From positions 25,847,977 through 25,911,976 of the forward strand of contig JAOANR010000012.1 in assembly GCA_030278955.1 (NCBI GenBank): a stretch of 64,000 nucleotides of DNA, written 5' to 3'. This DNA is from Hygrophila difformis. Its lineage: Eukaryota; Streptophyta; Magnoliopsida; Lamiales; Acanthaceae. Below the pieces are notes generated by a model. The model was given only the letters and a program-made list of their open reading frames with translations. It was not told the origin of the DNA and did no database searches. This document shows, piece after piece, positions 1 to 10,217 of this stretch (positions are counted from its first letter, which is position 1; every line of letters starts with the position of its first letter). The position numbers and the translations under genes were made by a program.

Positions 1-664
1 CAAAAAAAAGGATCGAGGCACAAATTTAACACTTTCGAAACAACCGATCCAAAACTATCCGAAACAATTTCGGACACCGTTGGGCAATCAAAAACAAAAA
101 CAAAAAAAATAAAATGATAGATAAAAATAAAAGGGGAAAAAGAAAAGAAAAAAAATGAATCGAATCGAATCGATTGCAACTTTCCAAAAATGTGATGAGA
201 ATCCGATCGGGGTGGAAAGAGAAGAAAGGGCGAGGGAGAGAGGATGGAGGAGAGGGAATAGGGATGGAAGATTTTCTCCCGGGTTATTTAGGTTAGTTTC
301 TTTCTTCCTTTCTTCTCTGGGGTGTACAGAGAGCGGGGAAAAGACAAAGTCTCTCTGGCCTTCTTGGGTCTGTCTACTCTCTCTATTCAACAACTAGGTA
401 TCTGTCCGATGCTTTGCTTAGCAATACAGATTACCTCCTACGGCTACAAACTTACCTTTTTCTATTTCATTTTTCATCCGATTTTATCGCGTGGTGAAAA
501 GTAAAAAAAAAAAAAAAAAAAAACCCTTGTTAAAATTGCAATAGTATGTGATACATGTTGCCATTGTTGGGTCGGATGATGCCGTCTACGGCCCAGTTTC
601 GGCAACCCACTTACTTATGGGCTAATTGGGCTTTAGGGCTTACTACCAATTTTTTTTAAACAAT
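1..664. other. Unassigned intergenic DNA
   Basis: No gene is recognisable. Positions 150-400 are strongly purine-rich on the plus strand (pyrimidine-rich on the minus), as in many plant 5' leaders. A run of 21 A lies at 503-523. Short ORFs on both strands are low complexity and look non-coding. A leader or promoter of a gene to the left on the minus strand is possible but unsupported. Confidence 0.3.
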
Positions 665-928
665 TACTCCCTCCGTCCCACCACACTTGTCATGTTTGAC
701 TTTTTTACACTGTTCATTGTTCAGCTTTGACTCGACTTTATTTCAAGTATATATTTAGAGAAAAATAGTCAAGTTGGGTCTTGTTAGAATCGTATGATCA
801 TGTAGTTTTATAATATATATTTTACATAATTTTTCATTGAACATATTTTGAAATATTAACAGTTGAAAAAGTGCATTGGATTGTGTGCAAAAGTGAAACA
901 AGACAAGTTAAATGGGACGGAGGGAGTA
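665..928. mobile_element. Stowaway-type MITE (Tc1/Mariner), copy 1
   Basis: The ends are perfect inverted repeats, TACTCCCTCCGTCCC on the left and GGGACGGAGGGAGTA on the right, with a TA at each boundary. The 264-bp length and the CTCCCTCCGTCCC terminus are those of plant Stowaway MITEs. There is no coding capacity. Near-identical relatives lie at 12179-12443 and 13744-14006. Confidence 0.93.
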
Positions 929-1250
929 TTAAATTTATAATTTTTTTAAAACTGTATTTATTAAATATAAATATTTCTCTTTTAGCCGCCGATGAGGCAT
1001 TGTTCACAAAAAAAAAATATAAATATTTCAATATAATTTTTTATATTTTATTTTTTTAAATAATCAAAATAAACAAATACGTATATTTAAAATTCACAAA
1101 CTTTTTTGCCGGAACAAGCCTAATGACGTCATAGCTATTGGTCATTGAATTAGTTTATCAAGTGCAATGTTGGAAACTTGGAATAAGTTTCGACCAGCCT
1201 CATGATGTGTAGCTATCATAGAGGTAATGAATATTTTAGGTCATTACAAG
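929..1250. other. AT-rich intergenic DNA
   Basis: No gene seen. The last 12 bases, GGTCATTACAAG (1239-1250), match the outer edge of the inverted repeat at 10206-10217. They include the 8-bp target duplication of the neighbouring hAT-like insertion. Confidence 0.4.
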
Positions 1251-1524
1251 TAGGGCTGTCAAACGGGCTGGCCCGGCCCGGCCCGGCCCTAACCCACCTC
1301 AGCCCACTTTTGAACGGGCCGGTGCGGGGCGGGCCTAATTTCTAACGGGCCGCTGAAATGCTAACCCAGCCCAACCCAAGGCGGGCTGCGGGCCAAAGTG
1401 GGCTAGCCCACTATAGAAAAAAACTGTTTTTTTATTATTTTTTTTATTTTGCTCTTTCTAATTTTGAACATGTTGACTATCTATGGACTGATATGCATAT
1501 ATTTTTTAGGATTACTTTACCAAA

Positions 1525-2884
1525 CACTACAAGAAAAAGTCAGTTTAGCGACCGAAATTCGCGACCGAAAATATTTGGTCGCCATTACCGACCGAATTAG
1601 CGACCGAATTTTTCTGTCGCTACTTTGCCGACCGAATTAGCGACCGAAATTTTATGTCGCAATTTACCGACCAAAATCGCGACCGAAACGCATTTGGTGG
1701 CTACTTGTTGACCGAAATCCAATTACCGACCGAAATAGCGACCGAATTTTCGGTCGCTAATCCAATTTCCAATTTTTTAATTTTTTTTTTTAAAAAATCT
1801 TATCAAATATACGTTTAGCGACCGAATTAGCGACCGAAAATATTCAGTCACAAATTAGCGACCGAATTCGCGACCGAAAATTCGGTCGCAAATCTTTTTA
1901 AATAATTTTATTTTATTTTTTTTATATTTTAATTAGTTTTTTTTATCTTTTAAATTTTAATTATTTTTCCTGAATTAAATTTTCTTTAATTTATTTTATA
2001 TTTATATATTAATTTTTATTTTAAATATTTAATTTAATTAATGTTGGATTTAATATGTAATTTTTAATTTTAATTATTGAATTAATATTTTTATAATGAA
2101 AGTTTTTAGTTTAACTAATATTTAATAATATTGATTTCAGGTTTTTTAAATTTAATTAGTGATTTAATTAATTTTATCCATTTAATTTAATTTTGTATTT
2201 TGTTTAATTAATTAATTATTCAATTATTTATTTAACTAATATATTTTTTTAATTTTATTATTTAAGTTATTAATTTACAAATTTATACAAATATATATTA
2301 TATATATAACACATTGCATCAGATAACATGAAATTGTGAGTAGCCGGACGGCATACGCGTGCGTGGGAGGTCTTTAGGTCCTTGGTTCGAATCCCCTCAT
2401 CAACACATTTGGGGAGGAATTAAAATATATGACATGTGGCAGGCTTCTATTGGTGATTCGGAGGGTCGGTACAGGTGGTTAGGGCTGGGGATGATGATGA
2501 TGAGGTCGTGGGTTCGAGCCCTCTTGGGAACATTATTTCTCAAATTTTGCACTTATTTAGCGACCGAATATTTTGGTCGCTAATTCGGTCGCTAAATATA
2601 GCGACCGAATTTTCGGTCGCTAATTCGGTCGCTAATATAAAAATTATTAAAAAATAAAAAATTTAAATTTTCGGTCGTAGAACTTAGCGACCGAACAATG
2701 CGGTCGCAGTTTCGGTCGCGAAAATCCGACCGAAAATTTTTTTAGTCGGTAGAATTTTTTCGACAAAGCTTTTACCGACCGAAAAAATTCGGTCGCGAAT
2801 TCGGTCGCTAACCCTGTTAGCAACCGAATTTTGAGGCTTAGCGACCGAATTTTTCGGTCGGTAAACTGGATTTTTCTTGTTGTG
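1525..2884. mobile_element. Non-autonomous CACTA (En/Spm-like) transposon
   Basis: The left end is CACTACAAGAAAAA (1525-1538) and the right end TTTTTCTTGTTGTG (2871-2884), one mismatch from a perfect inverted repeat. AAA flanks each end (1522-1524 and 2885-2887), the 3-bp duplication of this superfamily. Both subterminal regions are packed with copies of GCGACCGAA in both orientations, as expected of transposase-binding repeats. The 1360-bp element has no transposase gene. The AT-rich centre holds a tRNA-like segment. Confidence 0.93.
2336..2530 (+). repeat. tRNA-like (possible SINE) segment inside the CACTA element
   Basis: Two RNA polymerase III-like box pairs are visible. The first has an A-box-like TAGCCGGACGGC at 2341-2352 and B box GGTTCGAATCC at 2384-2394. 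The second has GGTGGTTAGGGCTGG at 2474-2488 and GGTTCGAGCC at 2511-2520. No cloverleaf, poly(A) tail or target duplication was found. It is either a decayed SINE captured by the transposon or chance. Confidence 0.35.
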
Positions 2885-2959
2885 AAAGCCCATCAATAAT
2901 TTAACATAAATTTTTAGAGCTTCACATCACAAAACACAAAATAGTTGACAAATTACAAG

Positions 2960-3141
2960 TAGGGCTGTCAAACGGGCTGGCCCGGCCCGCCCCGGCCCTA
3001 ACCCACCTCAGCCCACTTTTGAACGGGCCGGTGCGGGGCGGGCCTAATTTCTAACGGGCCACTGAAATGCTAACCCAGCCCATAAAAAATACCTCACGGA
3101 CTGGGCCGGCCCAACGGGCCTAGGCCCGTTTGACAGCCCTA
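2960..3141. mobile_element. hAT-like MITE
   Basis: A 182-bp GC-rich unit with 18-bp terminal inverted repeats TAGGGCTGTCAAACGGGC and GCCCGTTTGACAGCCCTA. It is flanked by ATTACAAG at 2952-2959 and 3142-3149, a perfect 8-bp duplication. It has no coding capacity. Confidence 0.85.
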
Positions 3142-3370
3142 ATTACAAGACACCATTTCCACATTTGGGCCATGATTAAATCAATTTCTAAATTTAGGCC
3201 ATTAGAAACCATATTTGACCAAATTAAGGCCATTTAGACTATTTTGACTTTTTCAAACTTCAATTAACCCTACTAACTTTTGTTTTATTTCATTTTGACC
3301 CCAGATTTTAGTTTCTTCATTACTATTAGTCCAATATCAACCCATCATGCTTCCGATAATTCAATTAAGC
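3142..3370 (+). repeat. Left arm of diverged inverted repeat flanking the pararetrovirus
   Basis: This stretch resembles the reverse complement of 9990-10217 over roughly 220 bp, with repeated blocks such as CCACATTT-GGCCAT. With 1239-1250 it forms the outer edge GGTCATTACAAG. The arms face each other across the viral insert. No transposon family was recognised. Confidence 0.55.
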
Positions 3371-3600
3371 ACTAAATTCCATACCTTGAGTTTGACCGCC
3401 TTGCTGCCGGGTTTCTCAAGCTCCGGGATTTTACAAACTCCTTCCAACCACGCAGTCGCAACCGATGGTTCACCGATTCTTGTCTCCTTCAGCAGCAAAC
3501 AACACAATCCTATTTCGTTTCCTACCTTAGGATGTATCAAGGTTTGGGGCAAAGGTTTTAATTATATATCAGAATATTTAAAATATTTGGAAGCCTGGAT

Positions 3601-3606
3601 TTTATT
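3601..3606 (-). terminator. Candidate viral polyadenylation signal
   Basis: AATAAA on the minus strand lies about 185 nt downstream of the transcription start predicted from the TATA box. That spacing fits the short terminal redundancy of caulimovirid pregenomic RNAs. Confidence 0.5.
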
Positions 3607-3786
3607 GAAGAAATATAAAAAATATTACAGAAATATTTTTCTCCTAATGGAGAAGACTGACACTTAGTTTCTCATATATGAGGATGCTTGACTCTGGGAG
3701 ACTGACCCCATATGAAAAAAAAAATACAGAAAGTAAATTTTTGCAGAAAGGAAATATACAACTTATTATTTTGAAGAGTTGGGAGG

Positions 3787-3897
3787 ATTTTTGATGCCTT
3801 CCATCTGCTTCAATCTCTTCTATTTATAGGCGTCCGTGGACTTCAATCACGGACTCCAAACAAACTCTAATTTCTTGTGATGAACGCAGTGACGTCA
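3787..3897 (-). promoter_or_regulatory. 35S-like pararetroviral promoter
   Basis: On the minus strand a palindromic TGACGTCA (3890-3897), an as-1-type TGACG site, lies about 62 bp upstream of a clean TATA box, CCTATAAATA (3821-3830). Start of transcription is expected near 3790. The promoter sits directly after the ORF4 region, where caulimovirids place their pregenomic promoter. Confidence 0.7.
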
Positions 3898-4060
3898 CTT
3901 GCCTTGGATTCCAGCCTACATTATTATTCTGCCAGAATTATTGCTAGTGGGCTCCTTTGTCAACTCGTCACATGCCCTTGCCAACTGCCGCTCTCTACTT
4001 TGTCGGCCATTATTGTAGGGTCTTTGCCGACACCTCTCTTTCTCTTACATCCAGCTGTTT

Positions 4061-5221
4061 TCACTTGGACTTGTGAAAGTTTTTTGGACGTTTTTTCCCT
4101 TTATCTTGTTCAGATTCGGCTTTCTTTTGGGTTACCCGAATCTTTGTACCGAATAGGGGTTTTTCCTGTTCCACACAATATGGGCATATGTGATTATCCC
4201 ATTGCCCAACAAGCATCATGTTGCATGCCTTTCTTTTGGTAGACTCCGTTGCTGGCAACTTATTTTCCCAGATGAGCAACCTTTTCTTTTCAAAAGAGGT
4301 TTCTGCAAACTCCGTGTTTTTCCCTGTTAAAGAATTAACCAGGAACGATCCATTTAAATTATTGAAAAAAATTTTAAATGGATATTTGACCTTTTCCATC
4401 TCTGTGAGACAGACCCAGAATCCCCATGCTCGTCTAGTGGAGATCTCATCTTCGCTGATTGAAGATACCAATGGCGCCTTCTCATCCATAGACTTAACTC
4501 TGTTTAAGGCCATCATATCAGGTCTTTGTAATTTAATAAAGTGAAAGACCGGATAAGAACCTTTCCCGACTATTTCTGGTGCTGCCGAAATGAACTTAAG
4601 CTCCAGAATATCTCCTCTTTGCAGGTGCGGGTTGTTCTGCCATGATTCGTGCATTGTGCTACTTATCAATCCCGGAAGTTTTTCAATTTCCGGAAACCCT
4701 GGTGATATAGTATGAACCGATGCTAATGAGCCAAAATCATACCACTTTCGAACCTCTTCTGACTTTGATCTCTCGAGCATCCAGACCCTGTTGTATCTTC
4801 CGGATGTTTCGATCACCGTCTTGCTGGGATTAATTCCCTTTTTGGAAACCAGTTGTTACCATTTTCCTTGGTAGTCCAGCCAGGCTATAGAAATGACCTT
4901 CTCTTCTGAATTAACCTTAGAGGTGCCTGTCATTGGCCTAAGGTTAATTTCTTCCTCTTTTACCCCAGAGGCAGTGGGTTGACTTGAACTTTCGGAAATA
5001 TGACTTTCCTCTTGCTCAACATTTTTGTCGGTATCCGGCAATGGTTCCTTTGAAGCAGTGCTTGAATCTGCTTCTTCATATGTGACCACCTTAGCTTTTT
5101 GGGCACATTTCTCTTTGTTTACCAGAGAGACTGATGCCTTCCTGATTGGCTCTAATACTGTTTCCCATAGCGCTGTCATTGCTTTATGGGAGGTTCGTAT
5201 ATTGTTGCGGACCATGTCCAC
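4061..5221 (-). pseudogene. Pararetroviral ORF4, candidate transactivator/viroplasmin
   Basis: One 387-codon frame is broken only by a single in-frame TAA at 4856-4858; both halves are in the same frame. The N-terminal third is acidic and low complexity (serine, glutamate, threonine). The C-terminal part is globular and contains WYDFGSLASVHTI and YPVFHFIKLQRPD. It lies after RNase H and before the promoter, the place of the transactivator/viroplasmin in caulimovirids, and its length suits that protein. I see no diagnostic motif, so the function is inferred from position. Confidence 0.6.
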
Positions 5222-5399
5222 ATCACTCTGTTGTATTTGGCCAGCTGCTCGTGCATTGATCTCGAGCTATCCAAAATGCTTTGATAGCTCCTCTAGGTTT
5301 TCTCTGAGGTGCCTGAATCTCGTAATGATGGAATCAACTTCAAATGCTTCCATCTCTCGTCAAGAAATTTGCAAGAACATTTTCATGAGATTTTATAAC

Positions 5400-6720
5400 A
5401 TCAATATCATAAGTATAATATTGACATTCAGCTTGCCATCTGATAATACGAGCTTTTTCAATTTTTGATTCAAGTTTATTTTTTAGAAAAGCTCTAACAT
5501 TAGTATATCAACTTTTAATACAAATTTCTTTGCAAGTAAGAATAAAGGACATTTTTTAAATGTTTTCCTTACTGCAAAGAATTCTTTTTCATTAATGTGC
5601 CAGAGTTTGGCTTGTTGTTCGGTGAACAACCCTTCTGTGTATCTACAGGGTTCTTGACCCGTAGTTGTTTTTCTCATGAGCACTCCTGCCCATCGAAACT
5701 CATTGGCGTCTGTGTAGACTACCAGCTCATCCTCATCTTGAGGTATCGCGAGTTTTGGCAAGCTATTGCAGACTTGCTTTAGTTTACGAATTCTTTTGGT
5801 ATGGATTTCTTCCCATTTTCATCTGGAGCTTTCAGTCTCTTTCAGGAGTGCTCTAAAATCATTTCTATATTTTGCAAGGTCTTTTATAAACATGCCTGCA
5901 AAATTTACAACTCCCAAGAAACTCTGAAGTTGTTTCTTGTCTTTTAATATGTCAGGAAAATTGCGGATTTTCTCCACAATGTGTTCCTGTAACTCTATCC
6001 CTGCTTCATCAATTTGAACTCCTAAGAATTAAATTTTATTAGCAGCGATAGTAGTCTTTATCTCAGAGAGAACAAGACCTTCCCTGTGACATGCATCTGA
6101 AAATATTTCAAGATGTTTAATATGTTCTTTTATATTTCGAGATGTAATTAGAATGTCATCTATGTAGACGAACATGAACTCTAGATAATCCTTAAATAGA
6201 TTATCCATCTTTCTTTGGAATATCTGAGGGGCATTGGAAAGCCCCATTGGCATAACATTCCAAATATATTGCCCTTGTGGGGTGGAGAATGCTGTGAATT
6301 TCTTCGACTCATTCTCCATCTTAATCTGATAGAAACCAGATTTACAATCAAATTTAGAAATCACTTTAGCACAATTGATGCAATCAATTAAGTGTTCTCT
6401 ACTCGAAATGTAATAACCATCAAACTGTATTATTTTATTAATACCTTGATAGTTTATTACCAACCTGGGTTTACGTCTTTTTATTTCACCATGGTTTCAT
6501 ACCAAGAATCCAGGGCTACTATAAGATGAGACTCCAGGCTCGATGAGTTTAAGATCGATATGCTCCTTGATAATTTGCTGCATATCTTTCTTATCCTGCA
6601 ATAATGGGTAATGATTCCATAGCTTCGCTAGGGAAAACTCCTGGTTTTTCCATGCAAATACCTGATCCTGAATCAATATAAGCTGCGAAATATTCTAACT
6701 TATATTCTTCATATATTATC
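5400..6720 (-). pseudogene. pol: Pararetroviral protease/reverse transcriptase/RNase H
   Basis: Fragments in several frames give the replication domains in order. Near 6680 is a protease-like YIDSGSG. At 6463-6029 lies reverse transcriptase with FDCKSGFYQIKM, FSTPQG, MGLSNAPQIFQR and the catalytic YIDDIL box. Connection-domain residues (SFLGVVNFAGMFIKDLAKYR) follow near 5900. RNase H follows at 5761-5483 with VVYTDANEFRWAGVLMRK and INEKEFFAVRK, ending near 5400 with NVLANFLTRDGSI. RT and RNase H are in separate frames with stops between. The family is unmistakably Caulimoviridae rather than Gypsy. The enzyme would copy pregenomic RNA to DNA; this copy cannot. Confidence 0.88.
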
Positions 6721-6751
6721 CCTACTGAGATATAAATGGAGAATGGACTTG

Positions 6752-7132
6752 TCATTTAATTCTGATGGTGTGACCCTTCAGATTAAATTCTATACCATTA
6801 TCCTTTCTTACCCATGGTTTATGATTTTCGAGAAAACTTAATCCCAAAATCATAACCCCATTGTCTTTTCCGGCGGTGCCTAAGACTCTGATCTCGTGTC
6901 CTGCAATTTCAATTGTTCCTTCATAGGTTCCAATTGATGGCTGCTGCAAGTAGTATAAGTCATCACATGGAAAACGGTTAATTTTTTCAGTGATGTCGAA
7001 TATTGCTCGTATTTCTTTCCATCCTTCAAGGCATTTAATTTTTATATTATCTACCCCAATGGATTGAGGAGTTAGATCTTTGATGAACTCCTTCCCTTTA
7101 TATGCCATAATTCTGTCTTCCGAAAAAGACAT
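6752..7132 (-). pseudogene. Protease-like region between movement protein and RT
   Basis: A 126-codon frame overlaps the movement ORF by 61 bases. Its C-terminal part has ILGLSFLENHKPW, like the hydrophobic ILG-x2-F segment near the end of retroviral-type aspartic proteases. The likely D-S-G active-site segment lies downstream near 6680 in another frame, which is the reverse of the expected order. Either the region is rearranged or this is a linker preceding the protease. Confidence applies to viral origin more than to the domain label. Confidence 0.5.
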
Positions 7133-7977
7133 ACGCTTGCGTACTCAATTCTAGCACTCGTTGATCTGTCTAGAATTTGATGATCTCTTATTTGTATGTC
7201 TACTCCTCCTAACCTTGGAATCTGGGTAGGATTTGGAGTCATGACATTAGCAAATTCCTTGAAAATTCTAGGAATTTCTATATATTCTTTCCTGAGAAAT
7301 AAGTCAGAATGATGACTATTGGAAAGTGCATAAGAGATTCTATAAGTTATAGAATATGGCCTGTTCCCTTCTTTCATCAGATCTTTTCTTTTAAAATCTT
7401 GATGAAGGGTTAGAACTCTACTAAAATATTGGTCAGCTAAGTTATAGGAAATTCTGGGATGTATGTCAAACATTAACTTCCCAGTATATAAATTTCCTAC
7501 CATAGTTCCAAGAAGACCATCTCTAAGGTTATTGATTCTTCTATCAGTGACTGATAGATGTAATTCAGAATCAATGTCTTCTTTGAAGGTTGCCTTAATT
7601 ACTACTTCAATGGCTCCTATGTGGATCCATTTCATAGTAATGGCGATTTCCTCCTTCATTCTGCTTAATTCCTCAAAAATTTCTTCTTTAGTAATTAATT
7701 GCATATCTATAACATTACAAGTAAGTTCCATAGGAATTGCAAACTCACCTGCACTTACCTTGTAGATGATGTTATGTCTTATCTGGTTGAGTCTCATCTG
7801 GTTAAGAACTCGTCCAATCCCGCCAATTTTGAATCCGTCATATGGGCTGAGGTTGGAATCTTGTCGCATTATTCTTTTCATGGTTCGATTCGAGATCGTC
7901 ATCCTTGAAAAGAATCCAGACAGGTTTTCAATGGTCTGAATCCTGTCTTCTTCAGTCAGACTCGGTTGAAGATTCAT
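7072..7977 (-). CDS. Pararetroviral movement protein (30K superfamily)
   Basis: An intact 301-codon frame. The core around residues 110-215, with KWIHIGAIEVVIKATF, LRDGLLGTMVGNLYTGKLMF and YQDF-like LTLHQDFKRK, matches the plan of caulimovirid movement proteins, which enlarge plasmodesmata for cell-to-cell spread. It overlaps the end of the coat frame by 26 bases and the next frame by 61, so it was probably part of a polyprotein or translated by reinitiation. It is the best-preserved viral frame here. Expression from the integrated copy is unproven. Confidence 0.8.
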   Translation of the reverse strand: MNLQPSLTEEDRIQTIENLSGFFSRMTISNRTMKRIMRQDSNLSPYDGFKIGGIGRVLNQMRLNQIRHNIIYKVSAGEFAIPMELTCNVIDMQLITKEEIFEELSRMKEEIAITMKWIHIGAIEVVIKATFKEDIDSELHLSVTDRRINNLRDGLLGTMVGNLYTGKLMFDIHPRISYNLADQYFSRVLTLHQDFKRKDLMKEGNRPYSITYRISYALSNSHHSDLFLRKEYIEIPRIFKEFANVMTPNPTQIPRLGGVDIQIRDHQILDRSTSARIEYASVCLFRKTELWHIKGRSSSKI

Positions 7978-9407
7978 CTGAATATGAGTCCGAGTTACTT
8001 ATTAATTCTTCCTCGTAGATGCTTTCATCCGAGAGGATGTCTTCAAACTGATAGACTGGTACCAACTTTCCATGGTAGACTGCTTCCACGATATCCTCCG
8101 TGGCTTCGTACATTCGTATCTCACGATTCTGAGGGCAATCGGGTGAGATATGATCTCTGGCTCCACACTTCCAACAGTTGCAGTCCTTGAAACTTTTGTT
8201 GGCTCGGGTATGGGCTCGTCTGAATGTTCTCTTGGACGTCGTTCTCCCCTTGCTCCTTGTTGCTGAGCTAGTTGAACCTTGGGATGAACTCTTCGTCGTT
8301 CCCGTTCTTTGTCCAGTTTTGTATGATCTGGCCTTGCCCTTGGACCACCATGCTCTTCTTCTTCGGAATGGAGGTCTTCTGAAACTCCTACTGTATGAGC
8401 CTCGACTCTTCTTCTTTCTCCTCTTTTCTTCTGATTCTCCTATAATGGTTGGAAAATCGTTATTTTCACAGCAAAGAGGGGTTCTTTTTATTTTACCTCT
8501 TAGTCTCTTGATGTTCTTTTGGGCTGCTGCCTGTTGACACCATTCTCTGAGCTTATCTTTTAAGAAGGACATTCTCCTGGCTATTGAGTCCACTGTACCA
8601 GGGGGTACTGTGTACGATTGGATCAACATCTCTTTCCATGGGCTGCAGATCTTTGCAAAGAACATGGGACATGTTACTTCGGCTGTCATCTTACTCCAAA
8701 AATAGTATTTACGAAACCAGTAGATATATTCGTCTACTGCGCAAATACTTCTTAACTCCATACCCAACAGTGCTTGGGTATAGACCTTGTTTTTTTTTTT
8801 TTTCGGTTCTCTGTTCTTCAAAATAACCATCTTCTACAAAATGGGTTTTGAATAAGAGACCAAATCTTTCGAAGATTGTGCTTTTGAATTCTCCTTCAAA
8901 TATTTTCTCTTTTAGAGCCGCCGTGGAGATTTTCCAGCCTAACTTTGCCGATCCTTCGAGACTTAGCTCTATTAATCTGACAAAGTTTTCTTTATCGAGA
9001 TCCAGAGTGGTTGCAGCAATCTTCATTGAAGCTACCCATTCGTCGATCAGATCTTCGATGTTTCGGAAGTCGATAACATCGAGGTTCAGTGTTATGCCAT
9101 ATGGATTTAATGGTTGTAACATCGTCTTGGCCCATGGTGTGGATTCTGGTGCTCTACTCGGGTTCCGTCCTGGGTTTCGTCTTGCATTGAGATGCACCTC
9201 AGGATACCTGTTCATGTGAAAGTCTGTACTTTCTCTCATTGGGACATCAGGCGGTCCATCATGGGTCACGTTGGATCCTGATTCTTCCGCATAACCCAAT
9301 TGAAGAACTTCATTGGGTTTTACATTAACTAGATCCATAATCCCAAGTTGGGAAAATGATTCTGCTAATACTTGTAGATCTGGTAGATCTGCCCTGGAAA
9401 CACTCAT
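7952..9407 (-). pseudogene. Pararetroviral coat protein, frameshifted
   Basis: Two overlapping frames (9407-8709 and 8830-7952) join into one coat protein interrupted at a run of 14 T (8790-8803), a typical slippage lesion. The C-terminal half has a very basic stretch rich in Arg, Lys and Ser, then a CCHC knuckle CWKCGARDHISPDC and an acidic Ser/Glu/Asp tail. This is the order seen in caulimovirid capsid proteins, where the knuckle and basic patch bind RNA. It lies upstream of the movement protein. Confidence 0.75.
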
Positions 9408-9779
9408 TCGACTGTTTTCAGGAGATCGATCATAAGCTCTTCTTGTGATTTCTGCTTTGGAACCATAGTTGCTTTACCTTTTTGATGTAAAGCTTGTACG
9501 GGTCCGAATGCATCTCTAATATTGGCTTGGTTATTCTTGGAAGATCCAGGAATATCTTTCTGCCTTTTCTTGATATCCGAAATATCAAATTTCAGATTTA
9601 AAATTTCTTTCTTTAGATCTTGAAACAATTTCAAGATTTCCTCTGTTGATTTCTGCTTTGGAACCATAATCTTGAATTGTCTTTTGGATTTCTCTTAAGT
9701 CTTGTGAGAACTTAGAGCTATCCGGATCAATTTCTTTCCAGTCAGTTACTCTCATTTTCATGAAAGAAATTACTTTCAA
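9404..9779 (-). pseudogene. Small pararetroviral ORF1, coiled-coil-like
   Basis: Two frames (9779-9585 and 9667-9404) lie between the primer site and the coat gene. The second is Lys/Glu/Leu-rich with heptad-like spacing (EILKLFQDLKKEILNLKFD). It contains an internal duplication: MVPKQKS-x-EE occurs at both ends of the frame. A short coiled-coil virion-associated protein would suit this position, but no family motif is visible. The frames overlap by 83 bases, so a shift is likely. Confidence 0.45.
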
Positions 9780-9961
9780 TAAAATCTTGTCTTATAGACA
9801 AGTTTAAGAATTTCCTTGGGAAATTTCTATTTTTTATTTCCAAAATTTGGAAATAACTTGTTGGTTTCAAATTAATTGAATCCATTAAATAATTAAATCA
9901 TCTCCATTAAAAAATAAAATATTATAAATAATATAATTAATATGTTCTTCATTAAAACCTA

Positions 9962-9974
9962 GGCTCTGATACCA
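9962..9974 (-). other. Primer-binding site for initiator Met-tRNA (viral)
   Basis: The minus strand reads TGGTATCAGAGCC, complementary to the 3' end of plant initiator Met-tRNA. Caulimovirids use this site to start minus-strand DNA synthesis. It is the conventional start of the circular genome and lies just upstream of ORF1. Confidence 0.88.
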
Positions 9975-9989
9975 ATTTTCAAGCGCATT

Positions 9990-10217
9990 GGGTGTCATTT
10001 ATATAATGAAAAATTAAGTATATTGAGAAAGGACTAAAGTAAATAAAGTCAAACTTTATTGGGGTTTAAGTGAAAGGAAGGAAAAGTTGTTGAGTTATTA
10101 ATTAATTTCAAATTGGTCATTATGGCTTAATTTCATTCAATATATGTTTGTAATGGCTCAATTCTGAAAATTCAACTTATAATGGCCTAAATGTGGAATA
10201 GGCTCCTTGTAATGACC
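9990..10217 (-). repeat. Right arm of diverged inverted repeat flanking the pararetrovirus
   Basis: It is the inverted counterpart of 3142-3370 and ends CTTGTAATGACC (10206-10217), mirroring GGTCATTACAAG at 1239-1250. The two arms put the virus inside something resembling a long-TIR element. No target duplication could be identified outside the arms. Confidence 0.5.

Larger units (their letters stand above)
1251..3141. mobile_element. hAT-like composite element with 8-bp target duplication
   Basis: It starts TAGGGCTGTCAAACGGGC at 1251 and ends with the reverse complement at 3141. ATTACAAG lies outside both ends (1243-1250 and 3142-3149), the 8-bp duplication expected of hAT transposons. Joining the flanks gives a sequence like the copy at 9990-10217, which supports this as an insertion. 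Inside are a CACTA element (1525-2884) and a second copy of the left end (2960 onward) preceded by a third ATTACAAG. About 120 bp of the two left ends are nearly identical. No transposase is seen. It may instead be two overlapping insertions. Confidence 0.6.
3361..9990 (-). mobile_element. Endogenous caulimovirid (pararetrovirus), decayed
   Basis: About 6.6 kb on the minus strand carries, in viral sense, a Met-tRNA primer site, a small ORF1, coat protein with CCHC knuckle, 30K-type movement protein, protease/reverse transcriptase/RNase H, an ORF4, then a 35S-like promoter and a poly(A) signal. Coat upstream of movement protein is the arrangement described for cavemovirus/solendovirus-like genomes, so I place it there tentatively. 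Stops and shifts interrupt the coat, polymerase and ORF4 regions. With promoter and primer site at opposite ends, it reads as one linearised circular genome. It looks incapable of producing virus. Confidence 0.88.

Noticed and set aside
3347..3667. 106-codon plus-strand ORF beside the virus
   Set aside because: It lies across the viral leader in antisense and has no recognisable motif; the region is better explained as leader with a poly(A) signal.
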